From assembly GCA_024709245.1 (NCBI GenBank), contig JANJXB010000051.1:1-43083 (forward strand): a stretch of 43,083 nt of DNA, read 5' to 3'. Within the stretch, counting starts at the first letter, position 1; every line of letters begins with the position of its first letter. Both the position numbers and the translations under genes were made by a program. A model generated the notes under the pieces. The model searched no databases. It saw only the letters and a list, made by a program, of their open reading frames with translations, and was not told the DNA's origin. This document shows, one piece after another, positions 28,454 through 37,865 of the stretch. The stretch is from Acholeplasmataceae bacterium. Its GTDB lineage: Bacteria; Bacillota_I; Bacilli_A; Acholeplasmatales; Acholeplasmataceae.

Positions 28454-29711
28454 GATTCATACGCTCTTTTCTTTTTAATAACTCAGGTTCCATCGAGATT
28501 CGATTCCCCTCAAGCAATCCTGATATACCATCCAAACGGTGTGCTTTACAATCCTCACACGCACATTCGGATTTATAATTTTCAGGTTCACTGTATGTGG
28601 TAATGACACCTTCAAAGTTTCTCAAGATCACTTTGCCTGGAGCTTGCGATACAACATAGTTTGGCATCACTGGAATTTTTCCACCACCTCCAGGTGCATC
28701 CACAACAAACGTTGGGACAGCAAAACCGCTGATGTGTCCCCTTAATCCTTCGATGATTTCAATCCCCTTACTGATCGATGTTCTGAAATGTTCAATGCCT
28801 TTGGACAAATCACATTGATATAAATAATATGGTCTCACTCGAATCGCGATTAATCCCTTGACAAGTTTTCGCATGATATGTACACAATCATTCACACCTT
28901 TAAGAAGGACACTTTGATTGCCAACAGGTATACCCGCATCAGCGAGTCTGTCAATAGCAAGTTTACTTTCAATTGTAATTTCATCTGGATGATTAAAATG
29001 TGTATTCACCCAAATTGGGTGATATTTTTTGAGCATATTCACCAATTTCTCAGTCACACGCTGAGGCATAACAACAGGTGTTCTTGTCCCAAATCGAATC
29101 ACTTGGACATGATCAATAGCTCTAAGTTTTTTCAAGATATACTCGATGCGCTCATCAGAAGCCATGAATGCATCGCCGCCTGAAAGGAGGACATCATTGA
29201 CTTCTTCATGATTTTTGATGTACTCAATTGCTCGATCGATCTGCTCTATTTTCAATTCAGCATCTTTCTGACCCGCAAATCTTCTTCTTGTACAATGTCT
29301 GCAATATGTTGAGCACATATCGGTAATCAAAAAAAGTACACGATCAGGATAGCGGTGTGTGAGCCCAGGAACAGGTGAATCATGATCTTCTGCTAAAGGA
29401 TCCAATAGATCATTTTTTCCCATCAATAACTCAGATCCAAAAGGTATAGCTTGCTTTCGGATTGGGCAATTCGGGTTATTTGGATCAATCAATGTTAAAT
29501 AATATGGGGTGATGGCCATGCGTAAAGAACCGAGGACTTGCTCGATGGTATGCTCTTCTTCAGTGGTGAGTGTCATGTATTTTCTCAACTGAACCGCATT
29601 TTTGATTCGATTGGATGTCTGCCATTTCCAATCGTTCCAGTCATCATCGGACACATCTTTGAAGTATTGATATCTTCTTTCGAGATATGCCTGATTGAAT
29701 TCTGCTTTCAT
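28437..29711 (-). CDS. kamA: L-lysine 2,3-aminomutase (radical SAM)
   Basis: MCSTYCRHCTRRRFAG (CxxxCxxC), VLLSGGDAFMAS, VDAPGGGGKIPVMPNYV; start at 29711 after GGAG. Confidence 0.95.
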   Translation of the reverse strand: MKAEFNQAYLERRYQYFKDVSDDDWNDWKWQTSNRIKNAVQLRKYMTLTTEEEHTIEQVLGSLRMAITPYYLTLIDPNNPNCPIRKQAIPFGSELLMGKNDLLDPLAEDHDSPVPGLTHRYPDRVLFLITDMCSTYCRHCTRRRFAGQKDAELKIEQIDRAIEYIKNHEEVNDVLLSGGDAFMASDERIEYILKKLRAIDHVQVIRFGTRTPVVMPQRVTEKLVNMLKKYHPIWVNTHFNHPDEITIESKLAIDRLADAGIPVGNQSVLLKGVNDCVHIMRKLVKGLIAIRVRPYYLYQCDLSKGIEHFRTSISKGIEIIEGLRGHISGFAVPTFVVDAPGGGGKIPVMPNYVVSQAPGKVILRNFEGVITTYSEPENYKSECACEDCKAHRLDGISGLLEGNRISMEPELLKRKERMNRERHS

Positions 29712-29721
29712 ATGTTTCTCC

Positions 29722-30753
29722 CTATGTGTATCGTCTCGTGAATAAATCGAATAATGCCTTACTTTCTCTAAAAATGTCAAGCGTGAATGTTGCATGTGAT
29801 TCCGTATAACCATTTCCAATCATCATCGTAATGTCTTTTCCGACACCTTCAGCACCGAGTGCTGCCTTCGTAAAAGAGGTTGCCATAGAAAAGAAATATG
29901 CGATTCCATGATCTTTCGTGGTTAAAATGGTGGTCATTTCTGTGTTTTGAACATTGACAACATTGATGGTTAGATCTGCCAATCTACCCTGTGTCACACG
30001 ATGAACCATTTCGTAGATGTGAATGCTTTCCGTCGCATCACCAACAAGTATATGATCACAATATCCAAGAGAATCTAATTCTCTTTTTTGGGCTTGATCA
30101 TAAACTAATCCAATGACTATCCCTGTGGGTTTTACCATTTTGTGTGCTTGATAGCAGCAGAGAACTCCACTTTTACCTGCAGCACCAATGACAAATACCG
30201 TATCTCCTTTGTGTGCAAGCTTATTGACTTGTGCGGGAGCACCTGCAACATCCAATGCGGATAGGACAAGTTTTTCATCAAGATCTGGAGGCAAAATGGA
30301 GAAAAGTCCTGAATCAAAGAGAATCGCTTGTCCTACAATCCGCACCTGGTCGGTGTTTAAGTCGATATCAAGAATATCAACTAAATGGAGTGGTGTGAGT
30401 GAAAGTGATACCAGTGTTGCGATGCGCATGCCTTTTTTGAGGGTTTGATCATGAAACATGGATCCCACTTCACGTACAGTACCTATCAACATACCCCCAC
30501 TTTTAGTGATAGGGTTTTGCATCTTACCTTGTGTTGTGATGATATCTTTCATCATCTGTCTCATTTTTGTCAAATCATCGTTGCAGGCATTTCGGATCTG
30601 ATGAAAGGATGCTGAATCAATGTTTAAAATATCGACGTCAATCAAGACTTCATTCTCATAAATCATGGGTGTAGAGTCAATTTGATAAGCTGCTTGAGGT
30701 AGAACACCTTTAGGTTCGATGACTCTGTGTGTTCCATACTTGCATGGTGTCAT
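29722..30753 (-). CDS. kdd: L-erythro-3,5-diaminohexanoate dehydrogenase
   Basis: KYGTHRVIEPKGVLPQAAYQIDS; GDTVFVIGAAGKSGVLCCYQA; operon context. Confidence 0.92.
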   Translation of the reverse strand: MTPCKYGTHRVIEPKGVLPQAAYQIDSTPMIYENEVLIDVDILNIDSASFHQIRNACNDDLTKMRQMMKDIITTQGKMQNPITKSGGMLIGTVREVGSMFHDQTLKKGMRIATLVSLSLTPLHLVDILDIDLNTDQVRIVGQAILFDSGLFSILPPDLDEKLVLSALDVAGAPAQVNKLAHKGDTVFVIGAAGKSGVLCCYQAHKMVKPTGIVIGLVYDQAQKRELDSLGYCDHILVGDATESIHIYEMVHRVTQGRLADLTINVVNVQNTEMTTILTTKDHGIAYFFSMATSFTKAALGAEGVGKDITMMIGNGYTESHATFTLDIFRESKALFDLFTRRYT

Positions 30754-31580
30754 TTGCGTTTTCCCCCGATTCCCAAAATCATTCTAGCTTCATTTGGCGA
30801 TGCAATTTCTCTGCCAAAAGATGCTGCCATATGTGCAACTTTTTGAACCAAAACACCATTACCTTCAGCAAGTTTTCCTTTTTCAAGGTACAGATTATCT
30901 TCAAGTCCTACCCTGACGTGTCCTCCATGCTTGATCGAAAGTAAGGCAAGTGGAAATTCGTATTTGCCTATGCCAGCAACACTGAAGGTTGCATCCTTTG
31001 GAATGCTTTCTTTAAGAAATATAAAATCTCTTTCCTCTCCAGTCATTCCACCATTCACACCGAGAACAAAACTGAAATGCAAAGGTGCATGAATCAGTCC
31101 TTTTCGATGCAATCTAAGCACCTGATCAATATGTCCTTTTTCAAAACATTCAAGTTCTGGAAATATATTTCTATCCTTCATGATTTTTGCAAAATGAATG
31201 ATATCATTTTCAGTATTGACAAATATAGAATCTCCACCAAAATTGAGTGTTCCACAATCTAAAGTCGCCATTTCGATGTCAAGTTCAGTCGGTTGTAATC
31301 TTTCCTCTCGCTTCATGCCAATGGCTCCACCTGTTGAAGGTTGGATGATAACATCAGGACATCTAGACCGTATTTTTTCGATGATTTTTTGATATCGATC
31401 TTGATCTTGTGTTGGAGTACCATCATCAAATCGTGCGTGAACATGGATAATCGATGCACCAGCAGAGTAAGCTTGGAAAGCTTGTTCAGCCATTTCATCA
31501 ATCGTATATGGGACAAATGGATTGTCATTTTTAGTGACTTCTGCACCTGTGATTGCACAGGTGATGATGAGTTTATTCAT
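30750..31580 (-). CDS. kce: 3-keto-5-aminohexanoate cleavage enzyme
   Basis: [83 protein letters not shown]. Confidence 0.95.
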   Translation of the reverse strand: MNKLIITCAITGAEVTKNDNPFVPYTIDEMAEQAFQAYSAGASIIHVHARFDDGTPTQDQDRYQKIIEKIRSRCPDVIIQPSTGGAIGMKREERLQPTELDIEMATLDCGTLNFGGDSIFVNTENDIIHFAKIMKDRNIFPELECFEKGHIDQVLRLHRKGLIHAPLHFSFVLGVNGGMTGEERDFIFLKESIPKDATFSVAGIGKYEFPLALLSIKHGGHVRVGLEDNLYLEKGKLAEGNGVLVQKVAHMAASFGREIASPNEARMILGIGGKRK

Positions 31581-31965
31581 GTTTTTTTCGTTGATGAATT
31601 AATGGAACCACACAGGTACCATATGCTTCAGTCGTCAAAATCTTTCTTTCTAAAACATCAGCGGCAGATGGTGATATTTCGGGTCTCGCTTCAATCACTT
31701 TGTAACATTTGAAATGCATTTTACGTGAAGTGTTGCCGACTGTAGTGATTTCGCCAACCACTTCAATAAAATCACCTGCATGCAAAGGTGCAAAAAAATC
31801 GACCTTTTCATAAGCTCTAAGCAAACCCTCATTACCATCATGATGAATCAACAATTCGGTTGCAATATCGCCAAACAACCCAAGTACTCTTGCACCGTCA
31901 ACCAAAGATCCTCCATAATGGGCATCCTGTTGACTTAGTCTTAACCGGTGAACCACTCTTTCCAT
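31573..31965 (-). CDS. kal: 3-aminobutyryl-CoA ammonia-lyase (hotdog fold)
   Basis: [63 protein letters not shown]; position in operon. Confidence 0.92.
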   Translation of the reverse strand: MERVVHRLRLSQQDAHYGGSLVDGARVLGLFGDIATELLIHHDGNEGLLRAYEKVDFFAPLHAGDFIEVVGEITTVGNTSRKMHFKCYKVIEARPEISPSAADVLERKILTTEAYGTCVVPLIHQRKKHE

Positions 31966-31966
31966 A

Positions 31967-32617
31967 CTATACCTCCATGATTTTAACTTGATTAATCATC
32001 AGTTTAGCTTCTGTTTGTTTAACGATGTCATCGATGGTGACATCGGGATGTCTTTCAATTAAATGTAACCCGTCTTCTTTAACTTCGATGACTGCCAGTT
32101 CAGTCACAATTAAATGGACTCTTCGATAAGCAGTCAGTGGCAATGTACAACGTTTCTTGATTTTAGGTTCTCCTGAAGATGTTGTATGCGTGGTTGCAAT
32201 GATGACTTTTTTTGCACCTGTCACTAAATCCATAGAACCACCCATTCCTGGAACTAATTTACCTGGAACAATCCATGAAGCTAGAGAACCTTCTTCATCG
32301 ACTTCGAGTGCTCCAAGAACCGTAACATCGAGGTGACCACCTCGGATGATCACAAATGACAAATCTGAATCAAATAAAACAGCGTGTTTGAGTAAGGTAG
32401 CAAATTGCCCTGAGGGGTTTGTTAGATTTTTATCAATGTGATTGGGATCTGCCAAGGGTCCAAGTCCGATGATCCCGTTTTCACTTTGAAGATAAATATC
32501 GATATCTTTTGGCACGTAATTTGCCACAAGTGTTGGTATACCGATTCCAAGATTAACCAAATTTCCATCTTTCAGTTCTTTAGCAATCCGTTTCGCAATG
32601 ATGTGTTTACTTTCCAT
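31967..32617 (-). CDS. atoA: Butyrate-acetoacetate CoA-transferase subunit B
   Basis: [35 protein letters not shown]; start at 32617 after AGGAGGTG. Confidence 0.92.
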   Translation of the reverse strand: MESKHIIAKRIAKELKDGNLVNLGIGIPTLVANYVPKDIDIYLQSENGIIGLGPLADPNHIDKNLTNPSGQFATLLKHAVLFDSDLSFVIIRGGHLDVTVLGALEVDEEGSLASWIVPGKLVPGMGGSMDLVTGAKKVIIATTHTTSSGEPKIKKRCTLPLTAYRRVHLIVTELAVIEVKEDGLHLIERHPDVTIDDIVKQTEAKLMINQVKIMEV

Positions 32618-33263
32618 CTTGAACACCTCCTAAGATGTAATCAATGAAGATGTGTGGTGTGATGATGTGTTCAGGATGGATGTCTTCGACTCTTTTTTCG
32701 ACAAGAGCAATCACTAAATCGGCTGCAGTTGCCATGATGGGATTGAAATTTCTGGCTGATCCTGAATAGGTGAGACTTCCAAGTGGATCTGCATGATAAG
32801 CGTTAATCAGTGCAACATCTGCACGAATGGGTTCAGCCAAAATATACGGTTTTCCTTTGACATGAATGATTGTTTTACCCTCTTCCGCAGGAGTATGGAG
32901 TCCAGTAGGTGTCAAGATGCCTCCTAAACCACTCCCATGTGCCCTGATCTGATCGACGAAGGTACCTTGTGGAATGAGTTCAACTTCGATTTTCTTCTCA
33001 CTCATGAGCCTACCTGCATTCGGATTTGTTCCAATATGGGTGACAACTAGTTTTTTCACTTGATTGTTGATGAGCAGTTTACCAATACCTTGATTCGGAT
33101 AACCTGCGTCATTGGCAATGATGGTTAAGTCTTTGACGCCACTTTCAACCATATAGTCAATCAATAACTCAGGTGTGCCGCAAGTCAGGAACCCCCCGAT
33201 CATGATGCTCATGCCGTCTTTGATCATCTCTTGAAACTGTATTTTCGTGATTTGCTTTTTCAT
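32607..33263 (-). CDS. atoD: Butyrate-acetoacetate CoA-transferase subunit A
   Basis: MIGGFLTCGTPELLIDYMVESGVKDLTIIANDAGYPNQGIGKLL. Confidence 0.93.
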   Translation of the reverse strand: MKKQITKIQFQEMIKDGMSIMIGGFLTCGTPELLIDYMVESGVKDLTIIANDAGYPNQGIGKLLINNQVKKLVVTHIGTNPNAGRLMSEKKIEVELIPQGTFVDQIRAHGSGLGGILTPTGLHTPAEEGKTIIHVKGKPYILAEPIRADVALINAYHADPLGSLTYSGSARNFNPIMATAADLVIALVEKRVEDIHPEHIITPHIFIDYILGGVQDGK

Positions 33264-33675
33264 CAGTGTTTTCCTTCCTTGGCATCATCACAGCTTCACC
33301 TGTGAGCATACACTCGCCTTCTTGGCTAAAAATTTCCGTCGTAAAGATCACACGGTTCTTTTCTAGTATAATCTCTTTCACTGTAATCTTTACAGTGAGT
33401 TGCATTCCAGGATAGACAGGTTTTAGGAATTTCAAAGACTGACCACAATAAATGGTGCCTTCCCCAGGATATTCCATACCAAAAATCTTAGAAAATAGAC
33501 AACCGACCAACATGCCATGGACAATCGGTGTTTTAAAAATGGTTTTTTTACAATACTCTTCATCAAAGTGTGCTAAATTCATATCTCCTGTCAGTTCTCC
33601 AAATTTTCTGATGTCATCACACGTGATGACTCTTTGGTAACTTCGAGTGTCTCCAATCTGCATTTTTCTGATCAT
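33169..33675 (-). CDS. MaoC/PhaJ-like (R)-specific enoyl-CoA hydratase
   Basis: FGELTGDMNLAHFDEEYCKKTIFKTPIVHGMLVGCLFSKIFG (hydratase-2 motif); start at 33675 after GAGAGGAG. Confidence 0.85.
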   Translation of the reverse strand: MIRKMQIGDTRSYQRVITCDDIRKFGELTGDMNLAHFDEEYCKKTIFKTPIVHGMLVGCLFSKIFGMEYPGEGTIYCGQSLKFLKPVYPGMQLTVKITVKEIILEKNRVIFTTEIFSQEGECMLTGEAVMMPRKENTDEKANHENTVSRDDQRRHEHHDRGVPDLRHT

Positions 33676-33691
33676 AATGGCTCCTCTCTTG

Positions 33692-33724
33692 AAAATAAAA
33701 AGAACTGTTGGCAAACAGCTCTCC
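33692..33724 (-). terminator. Terminator of the lysine riboswitch expression platform
   Basis: Minus strand GGAGAGCTGTT-TGCC-AACAGTTCTTTTTATTTT; the 5' arm is the aptamer 3' end. Confidence 0.75.
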
Positions 33725-33877
33725 ATTTGTTCAAAATGGCAATGAAGGAGGTGTATCCTCAATCATCAAGGCGGATAAAGGGACTTTATCAGGCTTTCGG
33801 CGGCATACTCCTTCGTGATTCACAGGATATCCCATCCTATGGTGAATCAGTACACAATAGACCGCGCCTCTGTATCG
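33705..33877 (-). ncRNA. Lysine riboswitch (L-box)
   Basis: Minus strand order of conserved blocks: ACAGAGGCGCGGTC...GTACTGA...GAAGGAGTATGCCGCCGAAAGCC...CTTTATCCGCCTTG...ATGGAGAGCTGT; upstream of lysine-degradation operon. Confidence 0.92.
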
Positions 33878-33888
33878 TATCTAGTTCT

Positions 33889-33918
33889 ATTATAATCGAT
33901 GAATGTAAGCGCTGTCAA
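33889..33918 (-). promoter_or_regulatory. Promoter for the lysine riboswitch/operon
   Basis: Minus strand TTGACA-18 nt-TATAAT. Confidence 0.8.
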
Positions 33919-34042
33919 TGAAAAATCGTTCGAATTGTGAGCTTTGCTCAGTTTCATTTCATCCTTTGGCAAGAGTGAAATTGACACTATTTGCATATGT
34001 TGATTAAAAAGACTATAATGTGAGATATAAGGAGGAATTCAA

Positions 34043-34279
34043 ATGAAAGAGTATGTAAGATTCATTGATGGTTTACCCTGGATCATTCGTGTTATTCTGG
34101 CTTTACCCGGTATCGATGGCATTGCTTATGGAATCTATCGTATAGCAAAAGGTCTAGACAAGAAAGACAACACAATGCTTTTTGTAGGGATTCTCTGGTT
34201 ATTTTTAGGATTTGCAATATTTTGGATTATTGACTTATTTCAAGTCATATTTACTGGAAAAGTGACATTCTTTGCATAA
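34043..34279 (+). CDS. Small membrane protein, 78 aa, unknown function
   Basis: AAGGAGG upstream; two hydrophobic segments; followed by terminator. Confidence 0.75.
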   Translation: MKEYVRFIDGLPWIIRVILALPGIDGIAYGIYRIAKGLDKKDNTMLFVGILWLFLGFAIFWIIDLFQVIFTGKVTFFA

Positions 34280-34315
34280 AAAAGAAGGCGGTTCGTTAAG
34301 AATCGCCTTTTTTGA
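34274..34315. terminator. Bidirectional terminator
   Basis: AAAAAAGAAGGCGGTTC-GTTA-AGAATCGCCTTTTTT. Confidence 0.75.
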
Positions 34316-35462
34316 TGTCAAAATATACCACATGTCTCAGTTTACCACCATACCTCAACACATTTTCAGCTGAAATATAGAAGCCTGATTTCATGAAATT
34401 GTTCAAACTGTGTAAGTTTTTCGGTGATACTGTTGCACAAATCAAATCATAGTTATTCTCTTTGGCAAAGTGAATTGCTTCCTCAATCAATCTTTTTTGT
34501 ATACCTTGCTTACGATATCTCAAATCAACGAGCATCGTGTCAATGGATAATACTCGAGTCAATAAAGAGATCTCCTCATTTGAACGATAGACACTACGAT
34601 TGATATTCTTAACTGGTTTCAGTCCAACATAGCCCATCATACCCCAACGTGACTTTTCAATCCGTACTTCCTTCTTGAGTACCATCGTTTTCAAGGATAA
34701 AAAACTACTGGGGGCGAATAACTCTTGATCATCTTTTTCAGTTGCTTTTAAAGATCTTCTTTGCATCGCCCAGATGGCAAATACATCTTTTGGTTTTGCT
34801 ACTTGAATACCATATGCAACTTCTTTGTTCGTCAAATATTCGATGCATTTGGGATGATGCTCAAATAAATTGTTTTCCCATAGTACAATCACATCACTCA
34901 CTCGTTTTCCACTTTTTTTCATCTTGCGCAAGCGATGTTTTGTCCATTTATCATAGAGCTTGAAAATATTGATGTATGAATCAATCAGTTTGGGAGCTGT
35001 CAATTCAGTTTCTTGGACAACCTTATTATGAATCATGATGAAAAAACGATATCCAAAGAGATCATCAATGGTCTCAATCTTGATGATTCCTTTCACAATC
35101 AAATCGTGAAGAGTCTCGAAAAAGGTGAGATAAACAACAAATGAAACAACATCATCTTCACCAATCTTTGAAGGATCTTCAGGTTTTCTGTAGTCATGTT
35201 CGAGTTTTTGATAAAGTGAGCAAATGAGACTGTTGGATGTAAAGTCACGATTTAAACTTGCCACAAACTCTGCTTCTTTTAATTTTCTCGTCTTATTCGA
35301 CTCATAAATCAGTTTGAGTAATCCAATCGCAGCCCCAATGAGTGCTGCACCTTCAACATATTTCATCAACTCATCAAAATAAACGGCACCTAGAATCAAT
35401 ATAAAAATGACAATAAAAAAGATTAAGCCATATTGCTTCAATCTCTGATTATCCATGATCAA
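34296..35462 (-). CDS. Membrane-anchored protein with C-terminal GNAT acetyltransferase domain
   Basis: Two N-terminal hydrophobic segments; C-terminal DTMLVDLRYRKQGIQKRLIEEAIHFAKENNYDLICATVSPKNLHSLNNFMKSGF. Confidence 0.75.
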   Translation of the reverse strand: MIMDNQRLKQYGLIFFIVIFILILGAVYFDELMKYVEGAALIGAAIGLLKLIYESNKTRKLKEAEFVASLNRDFTSNSLICSLYQKLEHDYRKPEDPSKIGEDDVVSFVVYLTFFETLHDLIVKGIIKIETIDDLFGYRFFIMIHNKVVQETELTAPKLIDSYINIFKLYDKWTKHRLRKMKKSGKRVSDVIVLWENNLFEHHPKCIEYLTNKEVAYGIQVAKPKDVFAIWAMQRRSLKATEKDDQELFAPSSFLSLKTMVLKKEVRIEKSRWGMMGYVGLKPVKNINRSVYRSNEEISLLTRVLSIDTMLVDLRYRKQGIQKRLIEEAIHFAKENNYDLICATVSPKNLHSLNNFMKSGFYISAENVLRYGGKLRHVVYFDIKKGDS

Positions 35463-35524
35463 CCCACACCCTTTATGCTTTATTTAGATTTATTATATCA
35501 TTGTTCTTCTGTTTTAGGATATCA

Positions 35525-35558
35525 ATTAAAAAACTGACCCATGACAGGTCAGTATTTT
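35525..35558 (-). terminator. Terminator after the ECF S-component gene
   Basis: Minus strand ACTGACC-TGTCATG-GGTCAGTTTTTTA. Confidence 0.75.
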
Positions 35559-36091
35559 TACTTTGTTTCAAGATAATAATGTTTCGTTTGTTCCAAGAGT
35601 AACTTTTTAAGTGGCTCATACAACCAGTAGATCGAAAGAAAATTGCTGACCGCCATCACCATCTCAAAAGGCAAATCCATGATGAAATAGGTCAAAAATG
35701 GAATTCCAAGAACAAATACAGAGATGGGTATGAATGCCCAGCCATAAATGAATCCAAACAATAATCCCGTACATGCAAGATGAATTGGAGATTCAAGTTT
35801 CTTAAATACGGTTTGAAGCAATACTGGAATCATCATATAGCCCACAAACATCGAAATGAAATGTAGCGGAATCACAGCGCCAAAAGGAGATAAAGTATTG
35901 TAGAGAATGACATGAATGATGATAATCAGTGTTGTTCTCTTAAATCCAAGAACTTTTGAGTATAAAACGAGAAGTAAAACCGTGGTCTGAACATTCGGAA
36001 GAAAAGACAGTGCAATTTGCTGTACCAGCAAAATCGCTGAAAGAATGGCAATCAATGCCACATCTTTCGTTCCTTGATGCAATTTACTCAA
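35558..36091 (-). CDS. ECF transporter S component, predicted cobalamin/corrinoid-specific
   Basis: 177-aa, ~6 hydrophobic segments, DVALIAILSAILLVQQIAL start; cobalamin-riboswitch operon context. Confidence 0.75.
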   Translation of the reverse strand: MSKLHQGTKDVALIAILSAILLVQQIALSFLPNVQTTVLLLVLYSKVLGFKRTTLIIIIHVILYNTLSPFGAVIPLHFISMFVGYMMIPVLLQTVFKKLESPIHLACTGLLFGFIYGWAFIPISVFVLGIPFLTYFIMDLPFEMVMAVSNFLSIYWLYEPLKKLLLEQTKHYYLETK

Positions 36092-36097
36092 ATGTCA

Positions 36098-36565
36098 TCA
36101 CCATACTTCCTCTACCTTGATTTTAATCCGATCTTGATCATCAAATGCCAATTGCATCACGCCTTGGGGGGTCAGCTTGAATTCAGATCCATCCCATTTG
36201 TAGATGGATAAGTAGGTATGTTGCCAATCCGTCATCAATTCAAATGTCGTTCCTTGAATCCCCAGTATCACTTTATCGGATGTTCCAAAACTGGAAAATG
36301 TATAACTGCATGTATCATCTTGTTGATACGCCTGATTTGCACAGGTCAGTTCAAAATGGGCTTGTAATAGATCATAAAATGTCATGCCTTCTTCAAAACT
36401 CAACCACGCTTCATAAACAATCGTACCCGATTCATCTTCTAATATCAGCTCAATTTCACCAGATTCCAAAGCATGATTATTGGTTTGTAACAGTCTGATT
36501 GCTGTAAAAACGCTCGCCAGAGCGATGATACTGACGATGAATTTGACAGCAAGTTTTTTCATCAT
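36098..36565 (-). CDS. Membrane-anchored DUF4430 (transcobalamin C-terminal-like) protein
   Basis: Signal/TM N-terminus; SFEEGMTFYDLLQAHFELTCANQAYQQDDTCSYTFSSFGTSDKVILGIQGTTFELMTDWQHTYLSIYKWDG. Confidence 0.65.
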   Translation of the reverse strand: MMKKLAVKFIVSIIALASVFTAIRLLQTNNHALESGEIELILEDESGTIVYEAWLSFEEGMTFYDLLQAHFELTCANQAYQQDDTCSYTFSSFGTSDKVILGIQGTTFELMTDWQHTYLSIYKWDGSEFKLTPQGVMQLAFDDQDRIKIKVEEVW

Positions 36566-37761
36566 TGGACCTCAAAAGGAGTCAATTGAAAGAGATTGAA
36601 TGCGGGATTTCCATAAACATCTCGATACAATTTATAAGCTACAAGTGCAGCAAACACTTGAGGAGTCGAAAACATCAGATCTGCACTCTCCGAATCAAGT
36701 GTCCATTTGAATGCACCTTCTTCACTGTACAGCAAGAGCGCTTCAATCAGATCAACACCCTCAGTCTCGAAATCCACACCTCTTGGATTGATTCCAAATG
36801 AAACAAGACCTAAGATAACTGCTGCAGTTGATGATGCATTGGAGCTACCCCATGCTGATACACCTGTAGCGGTTAAATTCTCTTGGATGAAATCGATATA
36901 ACTATCCTTCGCAGCATCGACTTGAAGAACATCATGATAGGGAGAAATCGCGAGCATTGCCATGCCTGCAAAGTCTGAATCCATATAGGTTGGAAAGGTT
37001 GAAATGATTTGACTAATCAATTGATTAATGGTTGCATCACGATTTTCAATCAAAGAATATGCCGTGAGAAGGGCGATCGATTCGTAGTGATTTGCCGGTG
37101 TGAATCCATCAAGTGCTAAGATTGTTTCATCTTGATTCAAGGAGAAAATGGTTTCATATATCGTTGTCTTCATCGCATTTGCTATCGAATCTCTTGAAAG
37201 TAAGGATGCAGGTGTAGAAATCCATGCAGAAAGCGCAGGAACATCGTATCCTTTCGTGTAAAGTTGATGAATGGCAGCAGCGACATGATGATCTGTCATC
37301 GTATTTGAAAGATAAGTATCTAAATAAGTGTCAATAAACAATTGAATCAAACGATCCACTTCCAAATCGGTTTCATCCAAAAGTGTGACTTCAACAAAAC
37401 TAATTTTGGTACCGTCAGTTACCGTCACTTGATCAAGACCCACTGTGGATGAGACACCATCCACAAATAAAGAATAGTAATAATTATATGTCACACCATA
37501 TTCGGTTGGGTAATTCCCACCAACACCGTTGATGAACGTTCCTAATGAGAAAACTGTGTAATCTAATCCAATAGCCTCATCAATCAGTTCAACCAAATCC
37601 AATGTAGACTCAGGGTCAAAAGTAATCCTTTGTGAAATGATGATATCCCCTTCGAGATTCACAACTTCAACAGTAAATGTATCTTTTTCATCATCTTTCG
37701 TACACCCAGCGATGGTGATGAAAACAAGCAGTAAAACAACAACCAGTAAGATCTTTTTCAT
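36562..37761 (-). CDS. Lipoprotein with DUF4430 beta-domain followed by alpha/alpha-toroid (transcobalamin/intrinsic-factor-like)
   Basis: Lipobox VFITIAGC; VVNLEGDIIISQRITFDPESTLDLVELIDEAIGLDYTVFSLGTFINGVGGNYPTEYGVTYNYYYSLFVDG; then helical repeats (WGSSNASSTAAVILGLVSFGINP, DLMFSTPQVFAALVAYKLY). Start at 37761 after AAGGAG. Confidence 0.75.
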   Translation of the reverse strand: MKKILLVVVLLLVFITIAGCTKDDEKDTFTVEVVNLEGDIIISQRITFDPESTLDLVELIDEAIGLDYTVFSLGTFINGVGGNYPTEYGVTYNYYYSLFVDGVSSTVGLDQVTVTDGTKISFVEVTLLDETDLEVDRLIQLFIDTYLDTYLSNTMTDHHVAAAIHQLYTKGYDVPALSAWISTPASLLSRDSIANAMKTTIYETIFSLNQDETILALDGFTPANHYESIALLTAYSLIENRDATINQLISQIISTFPTYMDSDFAGMAMLAISPYHDVLQVDAAKDSYIDFIQENLTATGVSAWGSSNASSTAAVILGLVSFGINPRGVDFETEGVDLIEALLLYSEEGAFKWTLDSESADLMFSTPQVFAALVAYKLYRDVYGNPAFNLFQLTPFEVQ

Positions 37762-37782
37762 GTCCATTCTCCTTATAATAAA

Positions 37783-37812
37783 TATAAAATCCACATCTCT
37801 GGTGATGTGGAA
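37783..37812 (-). terminator. Terminator of the cobalamin riboswitch expression platform
   Basis: Minus strand TCCACATC-ACCAGA-GATGTGGA-TTTTATATTT before the lipoprotein gene. Confidence 0.7.
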
Positions 37813-37865
37813 AATAGACAAAAAAGAAATTTTTGCCCTTCTCAACCCCAGAAGATGACTTCAGT

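Noticed and set aside
37761-37845. Upstream start proposed in the ORF track for the transcobalamin-like lipoprotein
   Set aside because: The extension runs through the riboswitch terminator hairpin; a lipoprotein signal peptide with AAGGAG starts at 37761.
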